Of a stretch of 50,000 nt of DNA, positions 26,659-36,990 are shown piece after piece. The stretch is from Glandiceps talaboti (Eukaryota; Hemichordata; Enteropneusta; Spengelidae): contig NC_135567.1 in NCBI RefSeq assembly GCF_964340395.1, forward strand, positions 10,334,484 to 10,384,483. The letters run 5' to 3'. The position numbers and the translations under genes are program-made. The stretch's first letter is position 1; each line of letters opens with the position of its first letter. The notes beneath the pieces were generated by a model. The model had not been told where the DNA came from. It saw only the letters and a list, made by a program, of their open reading frames with translations, and made no database searches.

Positions 26659-27272
26659 CAGAATATTTACATTTTCTTCTGTTTGGGTGAACAAATATTG
26701 TTGAAAGACATAAACAGATACAAGCTGTAGATGAATGGTAATCGTGAATATCATATATTGAAACTCTTAATCTGCTTAACTTTATTATTCGAAAGGAATG
26801 CTAAGTTTTATAGTTTGCACAACAAAGTGAAAGTGTATATGAAACAAATAAAGGAACTATATGGTACATCAGGGTAAAGAATGTATACAGTCTCTATTTT
26901 GGAAACTGAATGTAATTTTGAAGGTTTACTGTTATTGTTAAATAATGTAATATAGGAGGAATTTGCAGAAAATCAATTATTAATTTTTGAATCTAAAACA
27001 AAGAAAATCTGCCGCCGAAGGTGTGAAGTATACCGACGTGTTCCACTGAGAGTAAGCTTCTAATAATCAGCGGGATCAATAGACTGAACAGAAAGGTTCT
27101 CTATTGATGAAAAGATAGTAATTTGGCGGGAAAATATATCAGTGATGCCGACACTTTTGTCTTAACCTAGTTCGGTGTTGTTTTAGCAAGTCTATAAATG
27201 CACAGTTCTGTCCTTGGGGAATTTATGCCATATGTGTTAAAATTTTCGTTTAACTGCATACCTCTACCAAAT
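26659..27272. other. Unique spacer
   Basis: No gene seen. Confidence 0.45.
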
Positions 27273-27435
27273 GTCAACACGGTTCTTTGTTTTAAAAGCA
27301 TATCAAAATTACAAAAACCACGAAGATCTACGTTTGTCGACAATGCTCTTTCAAAAGCGTATCAACATCTCAAAGCGACGGAAATCTACCTAAGTCGGCC
27401 TTGTTCTTTCCAATGATATCGAAGCCTCAAAACTG
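27273..27435. repeat. Degenerate minisatellite, about 60-bp unit, 3 copies
   Basis: Units start at 27273, 27336 and 27394. Each begins GTC, carries TTCTTT/CTCTTTC, then AAAAGC-TATCAA (ATGATATCGAA in the third), then CAAA/CAAAA, and units 1 and 2 share GAA-ATCTAC. Unit lengths are 63, 58 and about 42 bp (partial). The frame stays open across part of it, but no protein repeat family is recognised. Confidence 0.6.
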
Positions 27436-28034
27436 TTAAATCAATATATGTTTTAAAACTAAAGCAGGGTGCGTTCGCCAGAAAACTGTACAGAAAATAT
27501 ACATTTACAAGAAATTGCCAAAGTCGATCATTTATCACATAGAGGTTGTTTTACTCGCTATACAAGAACACTTTATTTCTAAACACAGCAGGAATGAGAT
27601 TAACGAGAGACGTTTGTTTAAGTTCATTCTGCTTTTCATGACTTCCTCAATAACAACCATGCTGTGTTCAGCAGTAAATGTGTTGTTATCTACTTTTGGA
27701 TAAAATTGATCTCTAATGTGTATGTACAATGTCCCGTTAATATTTGTATATGACCATTGTCCAGTGAATATATTGTTGGTTGTCTGATTTTATAAATAAT
27801 ATTCTACTTACAGCCAGGGCAGATTTAAAGGAGAAAGTGGATTATAAATAAGACGAAATGTCATTATACGTAGAAATTAAAGACTGGCCATCAGTGTACG
27901 AATAGGTTAGCAAAAAATATTATTAAGTTATTTTAATATCCAATGGAAGACCAACAGGAGCGAGTCCCATTTACAGGCTCCTTAAAAACTGAACAACTCA
28001 AAAAAAAGACAAGTCTGCAAAGCACACACATATG
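27436..28034. other. Unique spacer
   Basis: No supported gene. Frames of about 60 codons on both strands are chance. Confidence 0.45.
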
Positions 28035-28090
28035 TCAAACAAACAAACTAACAGACAAACAAACAAACAAACAAACAGACAAACAAAACT
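28035..28090. repeat. (CAAA)n short array
   Basis: About 55 bp of CAAA units with CTAA and CAGA interruptions. Confidence 0.9.
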
Positions 28091-28610
28091 AACAAAATGC
28101 ACATAAAAACACATTACAAGGCAAACACCAAAATCAATCTTGCCAGGTGGACCTGAGATGACAGTCTTGCAAAATTGCCTTTTTAAAATGTTTTAGAGAT
28201 ACCTTAAAGTCGAAATACTACCAAGAAAAAGACTATTATAATTATATGGACTACGGTTAAAATAGACACTGCTTGAAAAAGGTAAAATCCAAAATGAATA
28301 CAAATTGACCATATCCATCTATGTATCTTTCAGTTGTTCACATATTCAACCGTTTAATAACATCTTAACATATTAGTGGATGTATTACTACTGTCACTAA
28401 TGAGGACAGCCATTTGAAGAGACAAATTGTTTGAATAGCAAGCTAAATTACCCTTAAGTATTCATTACAGTCAATGAACTCAATTACATTTTAATGACCT
28501 TGATCTTGTCAATAAATTAGCTTCGTTTGTTATACAGTCAGGCGAAATACTTAGATGTTATTCCACAATATTTTTCGTCGTTAGGAAAATACGAGTGACT
28601 TAATGTGACT
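28091..28610. other. Unique spacer
   Basis: No supported feature. The left part of a 77-codon minus-strand frame that enters the next repeat lies here. Confidence 0.4.
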
Positions 28611-29062
28611 TTGTCTCCACGAAGGAAGACCAATGTATTTAAAATTGCTCCGAACTTGCCATATGAAGGTTTGTCCAGGTCCTTTCCAAATAAGTAGATG
28701 TTATTCTCCAATAGTATTCTTCGTTCAACTATGGAAACTACGAATGATCGATCTAAGGTTTCTTTGTCCATACGAGTTGCTAGATAAGTAGTGACAACCC
28801 TTAGGTCACAAGTATTTTCCAGCTGAACGCAGAAAAATATTGGAGAATAACATAATTATACCAGCGCCAGTAATTATCAAAATTGGAGAAAGAAATGGCA
28901 ATTTTAAAAGTTTTGACTGATATTGCGAACGCAGCAGAACCAGTGACGTAGACACGCGTTGTCGTGACATAGACGCGCGTTGTTGTGACGTAGAACGACC
29001 AGAGTAAATATTCCAAATTTGTTGTTCAACTTGGCATGTGCATGGTATAATGTTAGGTATCC
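28611..29062 (-). mobile_element. Dispersed repeat, copy A (partner at 46371-46766)
   Basis: The reverse complement aligns along most of its length with 46371-46766. Shared landmarks in order: GCCAAGTTGAAC, TACTCTGGTCGT, CGCGCGTCT, GTCACTGGTTCTGCTG, TCAGC...AAATACT-GTGA, ACGAAGAA, GGAATAACAT and CATATGGCAA. A frame starting at 29108 on the minus strand stays open through part of both copies, with matching residues such as IWNIYSGR, SLVLL and LFSNIFL-SA-KY. This hints that the ancestral element was coding, though few indels alone could explain it. Family not recognised; no terminal inverted repeats found. Confidence 0.65.
28943..29000. repeat. 21-bp minisatellite inside the dispersed repeat
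   Basis: Units at 28943, 28964 and a partial one at 28985, each beginning GTGACGTAGA/GTGACATAGA and containing CGCGTTGT. The period is exactly 21 bp. The partner copy near 46440 has less regular versions, so the regular tandem is probably newer than the dispersal. Confidence 0.75.
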
Positions 29063-29591
29063 GCAGTGTTAATCTGATAGTAATGACCACGTGGTTTAAT
29101 ATTGGCATGGCGATATTACTGGATATGAATCACATTTATTTGAGACTGGGAAATTTGTACTTATGACACTGCATAGATCATTTTCTGAAAGGAATAACAT
29201 TTCAGCCTGATAAAAATGAGTATATGCAATATGTAAAAATAACTGACAAAGTATCTGGTGTTTTCGCGTACACGCTTTCAGTCGTCTATACTCGCTCACT
29301 GTCTATTAGTAATTCTTAATATAGTACAGAAAATATTTCCACGAAAAATAACAACTGCTATTTGTCGAATTTAACCCTCCTCAGTTAAGGTACATTTAAA
29401 GATAGTGGCAAGAGTATGTGTTTAAAATTTAAAGAAAGAGTCACACCTTTCTCAAAATACCTTGTTTGTCCTTTAACAAAAAACTATCGCCACAATCTTT
29501 ATTTCTTTCTTATATGTGTTAAGGCAGTGGTATAGCACGGAACAAATTGAACATACCATATCATGATCATGTAATGCCAAATAAAATAAAG
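29063..29591. other. Unique spacer
   Basis: No supported feature. Confidence 0.45.
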
Positions 29592-30342
29592 TTGTTTGGT
29601 TCCGGTTACCCGACCCCACCTAGTTTTTCACGTCGACCTAAACTTTTTCTACGTATTCGAGAAAAATCAGTGTTGCAGCCAGCCTTTTGGAAGAGTGGGA
29701 CATAGTGTCCCGAGACCTTCATTTTTCTAAGTCATCATACCTTTTTTTTTTCTTTTTTCTTTTTTTTTTCTTTTTTTTTTTTACAAAACACCAATGGCGT
29801 TGTAGCACAACTGTACAGTTTTATAAAAATATTTACTCACATTCTGACCCATGCTAGATATTTGCTGAATGATTATATCATCATTATTATTATCCAACCC
29901 TGTTGTTATCTATGCACTGTACGCGATCATTTGGCTATTGCTACAGGCGTGGTCATGTTGCTAAACATATTTGCATACAATTTTAGTATGGGTTATCTAT
30001 GACCCGTCACTTCCAAAATTGTGGGTCGGGTCCAAAAACTGTATGTCAAAATCTCTGGCTGCAACACTGCAAATAATAATAAAATCGCGAAAATCGTGGT
30101 CTGGCAAGAAATAGTTGGTGCGGAAACTGACATCAACTTAAAAAGACAATATAAAACTAACTATTCTTCCAATCTGTAATGGCTGTACATCTGATAGGAA
30201 GAAATAAAAAACACAGAAACCATTTGGAAAACAGTGGAAAACCTGAGCTAGGCACTCACACATGAAAAAAATATTATAAAATAAAATAAAAACTCTAACT
30301 ACCCCATCTATTTTTAAATTGAATGTAATCGGAACCACACAA
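29592..30342 (-). mobile_element. MITE-like element with TGGTTCC termini, interrupted copy
   Basis: Same family as 9382-9701 in opposite orientation. Terminal inverted repeats are TTGTTTGGTTCCGGTTAC (29592-29609) and the reverse complement of TTGTGTGGTTCCGATTAC (30325-30342), 16 of 18 matching. It is 751 bp long only because a 402-bp hAT-like element (29668-30069) sits inside. Without that it is 349 bp, close to the 320 bp of the other copy. No coding sequence. Confidence 0.8.
29668..30069. mobile_element. hAT-like MITE nested inside the 29592-30342 element
   Basis: A 402-bp unit with perfect 15-bp terminal inverted repeats CAGTGTTGCAGCCAG (29668-29682 and inverted 30055-30069). CAGTGTTG ends are typical of hAT-superfamily elements, which make 8-bp target duplications. 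Read in the host-element orientation, the flanking octamers are ATTATTTG and ATTTTTCT, only 5 of 8 alike, so the duplication is decayed or mis-set. The paralogue at 9382-9701 reads straight through the site, confirming an insertion. The interior has an interrupted poly-T tract and no transposase. Confidence 0.8.
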
Positions 30343-30829
30343 TTTTTGTTACGCGTACACGAAACTGAAGCGATGCTGTATTCTTTTGCCTAGCTAGTCA
30401 ACATTGTCTGCCAATTAAGAATTATTTGCATAAATCTGACAATGATAAATTGGTATTTGACATGCCTACACAACATTCACTTATCTTGATCTCTGGGTTA
30501 AGTTTGTACTTCAACGGCAGATCACGACTACCTACAAAACTGCCAGCCTTTGCTTTAAATTTAAAATAATCTCATCAATTGTCGACTTTGTTTCTAGAAA
30601 TGTCTACTTTCTGTAGTTGATATTATATGTGTATACTTTATAGCTGGGCAAAGTTTTCATATGTATGTTCCAATAGGTGTGTATTAAGTACCTTTATATC
30701 ATGTTGAAGTTGTGTAGGAAATATGTATGTGTTGTTTATGTTAATCATATGGACTAACTGCAGTTTGTAATTTGTTTTGTATGTTGCAGGGGCTCAGATG
30801 TTGAAAGCAAATACATTAACACTACCGGA
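30343..30829. other. Unique spacer
   Basis: No gene seen. A splice-acceptor-like TTTTGTATGTTGCAG ends near 30790, just before the 100-bp tandem repeat. Confidence 0.4.
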
Positions 30830-31090
30830 CTTTGTTTAAAAATCGAATCACTGTGCATACGGCATATATACATAAGGCGTCCGGAACAAGACTGTGATGT
30901 AGATTCACATAACATAATGCAGATTTTTTTTTTTAAAAACCGAATCAGTAGTGCTGGAGATGGGTATGGAAAGATACGCCCGGAAGCAAATGCTGTTATT
31001 CACATTCACATGACACAATGCTATACAGAACTTGGTTTTAGAAATCGAATCAGTGTGTTTGCAATATATAAGGCAAATACCCCTTAAGAC
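30830..31090. repeat. About 100-bp tandem repeat, 2.5 units
   Basis: The anchor CGAATCA/CGAATCAGTG recurs at 30844, 30941 and 31046 (spacing 97 and 105 bp). Each is preceded by TTTAAAAA/TTTTAGAAAT and, in the first two units, followed by a GCGTCCGGAA/CGCCCGGAA block and a CACATAACATAATGC/CACATGACACAATGC block. The plus-strand frame from the acceptor-like site at 30791 stays open to a stop at 31086. No protein family is recognised. Confidence 0.65.
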
Positions 31091-31154
31091 AAAAAGTGCA
31101 TAGCAAATTCTCTGTAATTTTAACAGTAATAATTTCATTGCACCACTTTTAGTT

Positions 31155-31392
31155 TAGTTTTTATTTATTGATTAACCATCTAACATGTACTGACCAATAA
31201 CAGTGTCAGTTCAGTGTTAATGCAGGAGGAAGCCGGAGTACCCAGGGAAAACCTGTATTGTTCGGTAGAGTCAAACTGAACGACACTCTTCTTACTTACA
31301 GCGTGCTAGATTTAATTAGACACTGAAAGGGTTCGATCCCCGACCAAAGTGATAAGAGGCAAGTGGTTTAACCACTCGGCCATCGACAGCCC
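31155..31392 (-). mobile_element. tRNA-derived SINE with pol III A and B boxes
   Basis: Minus-strand SINE of about 240 bp. The head reads GGCTGTCGATGGCCGAGTGG. Its A box TGGCCGAGTGG (31382-31372) and B box GGATCGAACCC (31339-31329) are 32 bp apart, as in a tRNA gene. A body follows with AGTGTCGTTCAGTTTGAC, then CAGGTTTTCCCTGGGTACTC and CGGCTTCCTCCTGC, and an AT-rich tail (AATCAATAAATAAA). The CCTGGGTACTCCGG-TTCCTCC type core is, as I recall, common to several invertebrate SINE families. Fragments of the same family are at 9189 and 14311. Confidence 0.82.
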
Positions 31393-31720
31393 TGGCGTGA
31401 AAACGGTTACTTACAAGATACGCTTGAATGGATTTTCGAAACGGGGTAACATAACACTACAGAACATCAAACAAAGTAACCTTAAAAAACATTTCAAATC
31501 ACGCCATTATGCTTTAATAATCAATCTCTGTTTCGTATTGGTTTCATTATTTGATTATAAACCTTTTACGCAGTACAACATTTGTATAACATGATAGCCA
31601 GGAAGTCAATTAATTGTTGGATATGACAGATTGTGTATGATAACTGTATTGGTGGTTTCATATTTCACTAATTGGTTTTATCTCACTTACCTCTATCAAA
31701 TGCATCGATATAATGTTGCT

Positions 31721-32089
31721 TTAAAGAGATGACAAATGTGATTTTAGATTAATAAAACAACTTTCGAATGTTTTCCTACTTGCGGAAAATAAAGTGAAAC
31801 AGCAATGTTTGTACATCAATAAATTGCAAAAAGTTAAAAAAAAAAAAAAAAAGGAGTAAAAGTGTTGGCTATTGCACGTACAATAACAAATTAAATATTA
31901 TCCACATTCTGTTTTTTATAATTAATTGAGTTAACACAAATCTATCATTTCCAGTTCAACACTTGCCAAGGACTTGGCATATGTACGTTCACCTTGGGAT
32001 TCTTTTCAAATAGGAAAATATGGTCGAGTTATTATATAATTTACAAACCCTAAATGTAAACCAAATTCTAATCCATGTTGCTACTTTAA
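31721..32089. mobile_element. TTAA-ended palindromic MITE, copy 3
   Basis: A 369-bp unit starting TTAAAGAGATGACAAATGTG and ending in the reverse complement of TTAAAGTAGCAACATGGATT, with TTAA at both edges. It aligns with 8783-9096: TAAAACAACTTT, TTCCTACTTG, GTTTGTACATCAATAAATTG. It carries a poly-A run (about 31837-31853) not seen in the other copies. Confidence 0.7.
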
Positions 32090-32330
32090 GTGAAGAAGTA
32101 AAATTAAGTAACTGTGAGGTTAGTAAAGCACAGATCAATATGGTTGAAACTTTCTACAGATACAAATGACAACATTTTGGTCTGGGCTAAAAGGCTACCG
32201 ACAATCTGGACAGGGGTAAACATTAACGCTTGTAATAACCCTTGTTTTATTCTACTAAGCAAGAAATAGCACAAGCTGTCTTAAACACAGACATTTCGAG
32301 AAAATTAGTATTTGTCACAGAATGAGATAC
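32090..32330. other. Unique spacer
   Basis: Nothing recognised. Confidence 0.4.
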
Positions 32331-32550
32331 ACATACGTACATACATACATACATACATACATACATACATACATACATACATACATACACACACACACGC
32401 ACGTACGTACGTACGTACGTACGTACGTATGCACGCACACACACACACATATACATACATACATACATACATACATACATACATACATACATACACACAT
32501 ACATACATACATACATACATACATACATACATACATACATACATACATTC
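32331..32550. repeat. (ACAT)n array with central CA/ACGT/CA block
   Basis: ACAT units, then CA units with GCAC, seven ACGT units (about 32402-32428), GCAC and CA units again, then ACAT. The layout is roughly mirror-symmetric around the self-complementary ACGT block. Confidence 0.97.
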
Positions 32551-33904
32551 GTGTATACATCTACAAGCCATAAACACAAAATGTATTATATAAACTTAGA
32601 GAAATAAATAAGTTCAGAGATATACATAATCTACCTTGGGGAGGAATAAATTTTCAGACGCCATTAATACATCTTCCTGATACTGCACTTTCTTTTCCAT
32701 GGAAATACAGACATTAAGCATCAGCAGATCCGGAAAAAATACAAATTCGCGCTAACCTCTGATTAAGTTATATAAGCCGAATTCTTGTCCATTTTTCCTT
32801 TTATCAAGGCTTTCTCCTTGTAAAGGCTGTAGTAGCAAGGGGGTACATCTGAGAGTACATACTCACAGGATGAACTGAAAAAGCAAACGTAAAATTTAAT
32901 TTTCTAGAAGTATCATTGTGCAGTTACGCGCATTAGATTATTTAAAGCAAAGTGTATTCAATTTTGGATACATTAGATCGGCATCTTTGAAGATGTCTTT
33001 GTAGGAATTGGAACTAAAGGAGGCTCGTTAGATTTACAATCTCGAGCGCCCACTCGTAGCGAAAATGATTGGTTTGTTCGGTGGTTTGGATTGTAATCGA
33101 GCCATCGCTTAATTGATTGGTACAATAACACAATTATCTGCTTCATATCAGAATGAAATTAGTCTTTATGCTAAATATACACTAATACTAAGGCCAAACA
33201 AGGTAATTATACCACATGCACACGGGCATGCAAAGGTAAATGCACTCCGAAAAGTTATACGAGATTTCTTTTCGCTTTTTTAGATTCTTTGTCAAAAGGA
33301 GAATATGCAAATGTTGACATGTGTATTCTCTCCGTATTTGTTAAAGGTAACTCGTTTACGTTTCAATGTATCGGATCCACTTGTTGGGGTAAAGTACATT
33401 TTTAATGTGGACAGCATTGTACAGACTGGATATGTATTTGTTTTAAACCTGTTTTCTCGATTATCTCAATTAATTGGCAAGTGTGGTATGTCTTGACAAA
33501 TCTTTTGAAACAAACAACAGTTTGTGTATTATTTATCTCATATGTCATCACAGCAATTTAATATCGTCCGATGAAAAGATGTCAACAAAACTGTTTGCAG
33601 ACTACTATATATGGAGTTTCCAAATAATTGAAGAAAGTGACTCTATATGCATGTTGTCTACCCTAGTTTGTTGTTTTAAAAAAAAATGTTGTTTCTGAAT
33701 AACTAATGCCTTTTTTTCAAGATTTCAACCACAATTGTTCCCAAGCCAAACCAGTTATATAAATGGGCACCTCGTATGATAAAGTTTGCAATCTGAAGGA
33801 TATAATTCCATTTGTTTCCTATTCAAATGATTACATGCTCCCTGAAATTGTAGGAAAATATATGGTTCCGTTGTGCTGTTATGGTATGTAACAATATGAT
33901 AATA
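32551..33904. other. Unique spacer, no gene seen
   Basis: About 1.35 kb. Frames of 60-75 codons have no domain or splice context. No repeat copy seen. Confidence 0.5.
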
Positions 33905-34145
33905 GGGAACTTGCAATCCAAACTGAGCATGCTCAGATGCAAAGGACTATGGGATTATTTGTGGTTATTGTAATACCTAATCTGGAGCTACTGATAAAGT
34001 AAACCTCCCACAATCCTCAGGGTGACTATGAATTGATTATTTGTGGTTACAAACAATGTATCATTATTGTTTATACTATTTGATTAGTATTTATTATCAC
34101 ATTTCCCATGATGCAACATTCAACATGGCGGGATTGCAAGCTCCC
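33905..34145. mobile_element. MITE-like inverted-repeat element, 241 bp
   Basis: Termini GGGAACTTGCAATCC (33905-33919) and GGATTGCAAGCTCCC (34131-34145) are inverted repeats with one mismatch in 15. Weaker inverse similarity continues inward (ATGCAAAGGACTATGGGA against TTGCATCATGGGA). GATTATTTGTGGTTA occurs twice inside (about 33953 and 34035). No coding capacity and no clear target duplication. Confidence 0.6.
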
Positions 34146-35760
34146 TTCAAGGTACAAAGCAAAGTTTAGGGATTCTGCTATAATGCTATCATTTGAAGGA
34201 AATTCCTTTCTGTTCAAAGCCGAGTTCACTGTCCTTCAAGTTCATTTTCTCTATACAATTACAATAGTACATTACAAAACAAATGCCAAGGTCATACCTA
34301 GAATTAATGAAAGGTTTATTGGAACACATTAATGGTGGAGACATCAAAATCTCTTTTAGCTGGTACTATATGTAAAATAAAGTAAAGGTCATTGGAGTTA
34401 TCTGATAAACAAACAAACATATGTCTATATGTCCTCTATGATCACAAGCGTTTGCTTTTACCAACTGTGTGATGTTTACAAAGATTTGGCACAAAACGTG
34501 ACTTTTTTCAACTTTTATAGATGTGTACTTACTTAAGTGTGTGTATGTAAGAACTCATCCTTGGCATATCACTCGCTCTTATCAATAATTCTGGATAGAT
34601 AAAGGGCTTATAAATATTTGCTGTTTGATACAATTTTGATTTAAGTCGCCATCTTTCTTCTTGGGTGCTTGTTTTGCTTTTAATGGATTTGAAGATGGGG
34701 GTGTTTTTGGCAGATAATAGATTGAGTAGATACTTTTTGAACACAAATAGAACAAACCATTTTGTAGAGTGGTCTATGCTTGAGGAGGCTGTACAGTGCC
34801 AGCGGCCTTGTTTTCTACCTAAATCAGTGTAAAATATCTGAACAAGATTCATTAAAATTTATTCAAGAACAGCTCTAGACCCAATCTCGTCCTACTTTGC
34901 AGCACCACCAGAAAATGTCTCCCTTCATCTGCTTCACCTGCCTATTGCAAATAACGCTGCAATCATTATCAGATTCGGCCATATTGGATTTGTCACTGCT
35001 GCCAACAAAACACGACAGAAACGTGCATATTTTGCTGTTGGCACACAATGTATGATTCTGGTAATTGAGCTTCCGGATTACTAAGATAGACACAAACTAA
35101 GATTATTGTTGCAACATGTTGATACAACTGTGATAAGCTACTGAAAGGATATTTGTTTAATTGTTATAGTGTCGATAGGGAATTCGAGTTCCATAAACTT
35201 GCAGAGTAGTCTTTTGGGACTGCTGATGTTTACAATATCTCGATCACATGATCACATCGCACAACAGAAGAAATGCTATCACCCACTTGTGTAAGCTACC
35301 ACATTGAAGAACAATAGTTTTAGTATAGCCTCTATCTTAGAAAACAGAAGGCTCTATACCAGAGTAGTAATATATAGATCTACAACCCACGTATAACCTC
35401 AGAGAAGAAAATTCCATATCAGTTAAAGGGGAAAAGAAGTACTGTATATGTTTACACTATATAATAACACTTGGAGGCATACTGTCATCTTTACAAGTCG
35501 TCGCAAGTAACCAATCAGAAATCAAATATGGCCGCTGCTGATGGGTATCGCTATGTCACCAGCAAAATCTTGGGTCGACACTGTGTGTGCTATAGATATC
35601 AACATACAGACACAGGGGCTAGCAACTACAACATTTGGGCAATACAATGAGAAATTCAACACCACTGATCAATGAAGAGAAAATTTAAATAACAGAAATG
35701 GATATGAAAAAAACATAATTCGGAAAAATTTAATTGTGTTTTATGACGAACAGCAGACTG
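34146..35760. other. Unique spacer, no gene called
   Basis: Two short ATGs in good context (AATATGGCCG on the minus strand near 34982, and on the plus strand near 35528) open frames of 35 and 40 codons. Neither shows homology or a convincing exon end. Confidence 0.45.
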
Positions 35761-36010
<250 letters not shown>

Positions 36011-36697
36011 AAACTAAATTTCAAACCATCACTACACAAAACTTTCTTGGTTTTTTTCAATGTACGTGTTGGGTATCTGCATGACTTATGTTCAAAATGT
36101 TTTTATATGAAATAGTGCGAAAAATGAAATAGTGGAGATATTTTCGAAGCATATATCCATGTTTGTCTAAGAATCGATATATCCTTGGAGATAACGTATG
36201 CACGTAACTGGTTCATTTGAACAACAAGAATTTTTTTTCTGTCCCCTCTGGAATTAGCTACAAGAATAGATACAGTGAAATTAACTTTAAGCCTTTTTCC
36301 TCGATTGACCATTGGCCCTTGCAAAATGGAATGTATTCCCATAGGACATTTGAGTCGGCTAAGTTCTACAGTTAGCTATTGTAGGTGTTATATCGGAGAT
36401 CGAAGGTATAGGGAAGTGAAGTGGACAATCCTACATTGCTTTCATTCAGTTCTGGTATGTAGGAAGAGTTTATATTGATTTGATACATAGAGGTGCCGAC
36501 AGTCTAGTGTTTCACTCCTAGCAATATAGCCAACACCTTTCAAGTATAAAAGTGCACACATCTTTGGAAATCTTATTACTGTCAAAAGTTTGCAAAGTGT
36601 TAAAAGGTGCCTTATTTAGAGTCTGCGCCATGTTAGACGGTATTACTGGAATTCTCTTAAGGTACATCATGACGTCTGCAATTGGAATAACTGCATA
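36011..36697. other. Unique spacer
   Basis: No supported feature. Confidence 0.45.
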
Positions 36698-36951
36698 TCG
36701 CATCTCTGTCTGCCTGTCTTTCTTTCCGTCTGTCTGCCTGACTATCTGCATATCCATCAATTTGTTAATCTATCAAGCTATTGATCTATATATATGTCTG
36801 TGTGTTTGTCTGCCTGCCTGTCTGTCTGTCTGTCTGTTTGTCTGTTTGTCTGTATGTGTCTATATCTATCTGTCCGTCCGTCTGTCAATCTATCTATTTA
36901 TCTATTTATCTATCTATCTAGCAAGACAGCCAACCAGTCAGCCAGCCAGCC

Positions 36952-36986
<35 letters not shown>

Positions 36987-36990
36987 TATA
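36698..36990. repeat. Degenerate CTGT / CTAT / CAGC / CAGA array
   Basis: Interrupted CTGT and CTAT units change strand sense to CAGC and then (CAGA)8 at about 36950-36985. This gives an inverted arrangement of CTGT and CAGA arms that could pair in single strands. Confidence 0.9.

Noticed and set aside
31329-31382. True tRNA gene at the A/B boxes
   Set aside because: The acceptor ends do not pair and the sequence continues into a SINE body shared with other sites.
34972-35534. Inverted AATATGGCCG motifs about 550 bp apart, as termini of an element or divergent gene starts
   Set aside because: Only about 14-15 bp match, with no extension and no target duplication. The frames from both ATGs end within 40 codons.
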